From positions 1,096,076-1,160,075 of the forward strand of contig NZ_JPRI01000001.1 in assembly GCF_000737765.1 (NCBI RefSeq): a stretch of DNA of 64,000 nt, written 5' to 3'. Of this stretch, positions 63,126 through 64,000 are shown one piece after another; the first letter of the stretch is position 1; each line of letters begins with the position of its first letter. The DNA is from Chryseobacterium vrystaatense (GTDB taxonomy: Bacteria > Bacteroidota > Bacteroidia > Flavobacteriales > Weeksellaceae). The position numbers and the translations under genes are program-made. The notes below the pieces were generated by a model, which ran no database searches, was not told the DNA's origin, and was given only the letters and a program-made list of their open reading frames with translations.

Positions 63126-63812
63126 ATGATGAAAAATCTGGCAGTTGCCTTTTCCTTATTGTGTATCCATCTTTGTAATGCACAGAATATATACCTTTCT
63201 AAGGTTGAAAAAACAAATGACAATACAGATAAATTTCTGTATAAGAAAGCTGAAGCTACAATTGGAGCTGAATATTTAGGTGAAATTGAAGTCCAGGGAT
63301 TTTCAAACGATGATGCTGCTGTTTTTTCCTTAATATATAAAAAAGCAAAAGAAATAGGAGCAAACACATTTTCATTCAAACCTTTTGAAAATATTGATGG
63401 TACTCCCCAATCTCTTAATCCCGCTAACTACAGGATTGCTCTTTATTATACTCCCAAAGAAAAATTGGAAAGACAGAAGAAAGGAATGCTGTATGTTTTT
63501 GCTTCGTCAGATAAAGATCAAAAGATTAGTATTAATAAGAAGGATTATATATTGACTCCGAGATCCTATCTGACCTTGGACATCACTCCCGGAGAAGTGT
63601 ATACTATTTCGACAAAAAAGCTTTTGGGGTCCACTATTAAGGTTCAACCAAAAACTAATGATGAAAACCTGTATTTTCAGGTTTCTTCTCTAAAAGTAAA
63701 ATCAGATACATCCGGGACAGGTGGTTTAAATCTGAAATCTGGCGATATCATCGGTTTAGAAAAATCCTTCGCAGAGTTTTTGAGCCTTATATATGTACAA
63801 AATAAACATTAA
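63126..63812 (+). CDS. secreted protein of unknown function
   Basis: A 228-residue protein with a signal peptide (about residues 1-20, ends CNAQ). ATG at 63126 or the next at 63129 are equivalent. It has beta-rich composition, a stretch GAEYLGEIEVQGFSNDDA and a strand pair YVFASSDKDQKISINKKDY. No family is recognised. Its 1-nt spacing to rfbD suggests co-transcription. Confidence 0.72.
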   Translation: MMKNLAVAFSLLCIHLCNAQNIYLSKVEKTNDNTDKFLYKKAEATIGAEYLGEIEVQGFSNDDAAVFSLIYKKAKEIGANTFSFKPFENIDGTPQSLNPANYRIALYYTPKEKLERQKKGMLYVFASSDKDQKISINKKDYILTPRSYLTLDITPGEVYTISTKKLLGSTIKVQPKTNDENLYFQVSSLKVKSDTSGTGGLNLKSGDIIGLEKSFAEFLSLIYVQNKH

Positions 63813-63836
63813 GACTATTAAGGCAAAACGTAATAC

Positions 63837-63868
63837 TGAAAAATTAAACAATAGTTTAAAATTTTTCA
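63837..63868 (+). other. AT-rich inverted repeat after the last gene
   Basis: TGAAAAATTAAAC pairs with GTTTAAAATTTTTCA around an AATA loop with a 2-nt bulge. It could act as a weak terminator, but it has almost no G or C in its stem and no clear T-run. Confidence 0.3.
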
Positions 63869-63930
63869 CTCTGCATTCCAGTAGGTTACGGTATAATCTT
63901 ATAGAATGATTAATTAAAGGTTAAATAAAG

Positions 63931-63962
63931 TTGTTTTGTGTATTAATAAGTTGTTATCTTTG
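63931..63962 (+). promoter_or_regulatory. promoter pointing out of the right edge
   Basis: A TTG at 63931-63933, 21 nt, then TATCTTTG (63955-63962) fit the Bacteroidota consensus well. The 38 bases that follow contain no start codon I can assign, so the transcribed gene lies beyond the window. Confidence 0.65.
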
Positions 63963-64000
63963 CCCCACTGAAAAACGAGAGTTACACAGTAGCACAGAAG

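Noticed and set aside
1..64000. CRISPR arrays, insertion sequences, prophage, integrase sites, tRNA or rRNA genes
   Set aside because: No regularly spaced direct repeats, transposase or integrase frames, or tRNA/rRNA-like sequences were recognised on reading. The only repeats found are the palindromes near the ACP genes and the (GY)7 codon tract.

Overview
The window reads as a chromosome segment of a pigmented member of the Bacteroidota, most likely Chryseobacterium or a close relative (Flavobacteriia, Weeksellaceae). The signs are low GC, promoters with the Bacteroidota -7 element TAnnTTTG and weak Shine-Dalgarno sites, two secreted proteins with type IX secretion C-terminal sorting domains, a DUF6089-uppS-bamA-skp-skp cluster, and a complete set of flexirubin-type pigment genes. 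The organism name is inferred from gene content and recalled families, not from any search.

Region 1 (1-2034) holds the 5' end of an unidentified minus-strand gene and a secreted M23 peptidase. Region 2 (about 2090-40399) is a flexirubin locus: an aryl polyene acid esterified to a dialkylresorcinol. Its plus-strand arm encodes an aryl-CoA ligase-like enzyme, a tyrosine ammonia-lyase that supplies the 4-coumarate starter, a ketoreductase, a FabB-like ketosynthase, an ACP, an acyltransferase, a CrtI-like FAD enzyme and a C45-type lipoprotein hydrolase. A minus-strand FAD enzyme with halogenase motifs diverges from the lyase. After an M36 peptidase (14354-16993), a long minus-strand arm (30117 down to 17116) carries a BtrH-domain protein, an ABC transporter, a thioesterase, three ketosynthases or ketosynthase relatives, an ACP, a polysaccharide deacetylase, LolA, a lipoprotein, a barrel protein, a FabZ-like dehydratase and a glycosyltransferase. 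An M16 peptidase interrupts the strand. A second minus-strand operon (40399 down to 33767) has a strong promoter and a clear terminator. It carries an MMPL-acyltransferase fusion, darA, darB and two hot-dog dehydratase-like proteins.

Region 3 (40595-56066) is mainly surface polysaccharide: a small coupled ORF with an EpsG-like polymerase, a large duplicated FISUMP-type T9SS protein, topA, a degenerate ureohydrolase, an SGNH hydrolase, a GT2, a WecA/MraY-like initiating transferase, a Wza-like export lipoprotein and a Wzc-like tyrosine autokinase. Region 4 (56280-63812) is envelope biogenesis: DUF6089, uppS, bamA, two Skp/OmpH chaperones, a thioesterase, rfbD and a secreted unknown. A promoter pointing out of the window lies at the right edge.

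The most interesting unexplained features are a family of intergenic palindromic repeats clustered around both pigment ACP genes, ketosynthase relatives lacking every catalytic residue, a candidate flexirubin halogenase, two candidate ester-forming enzymes, and a three-part transporter-acyltransferase fusion. No tRNA, rRNA, CRISPR array, insertion sequence or prophage was recognised. No gene-free stretch exceeds 300 bases.
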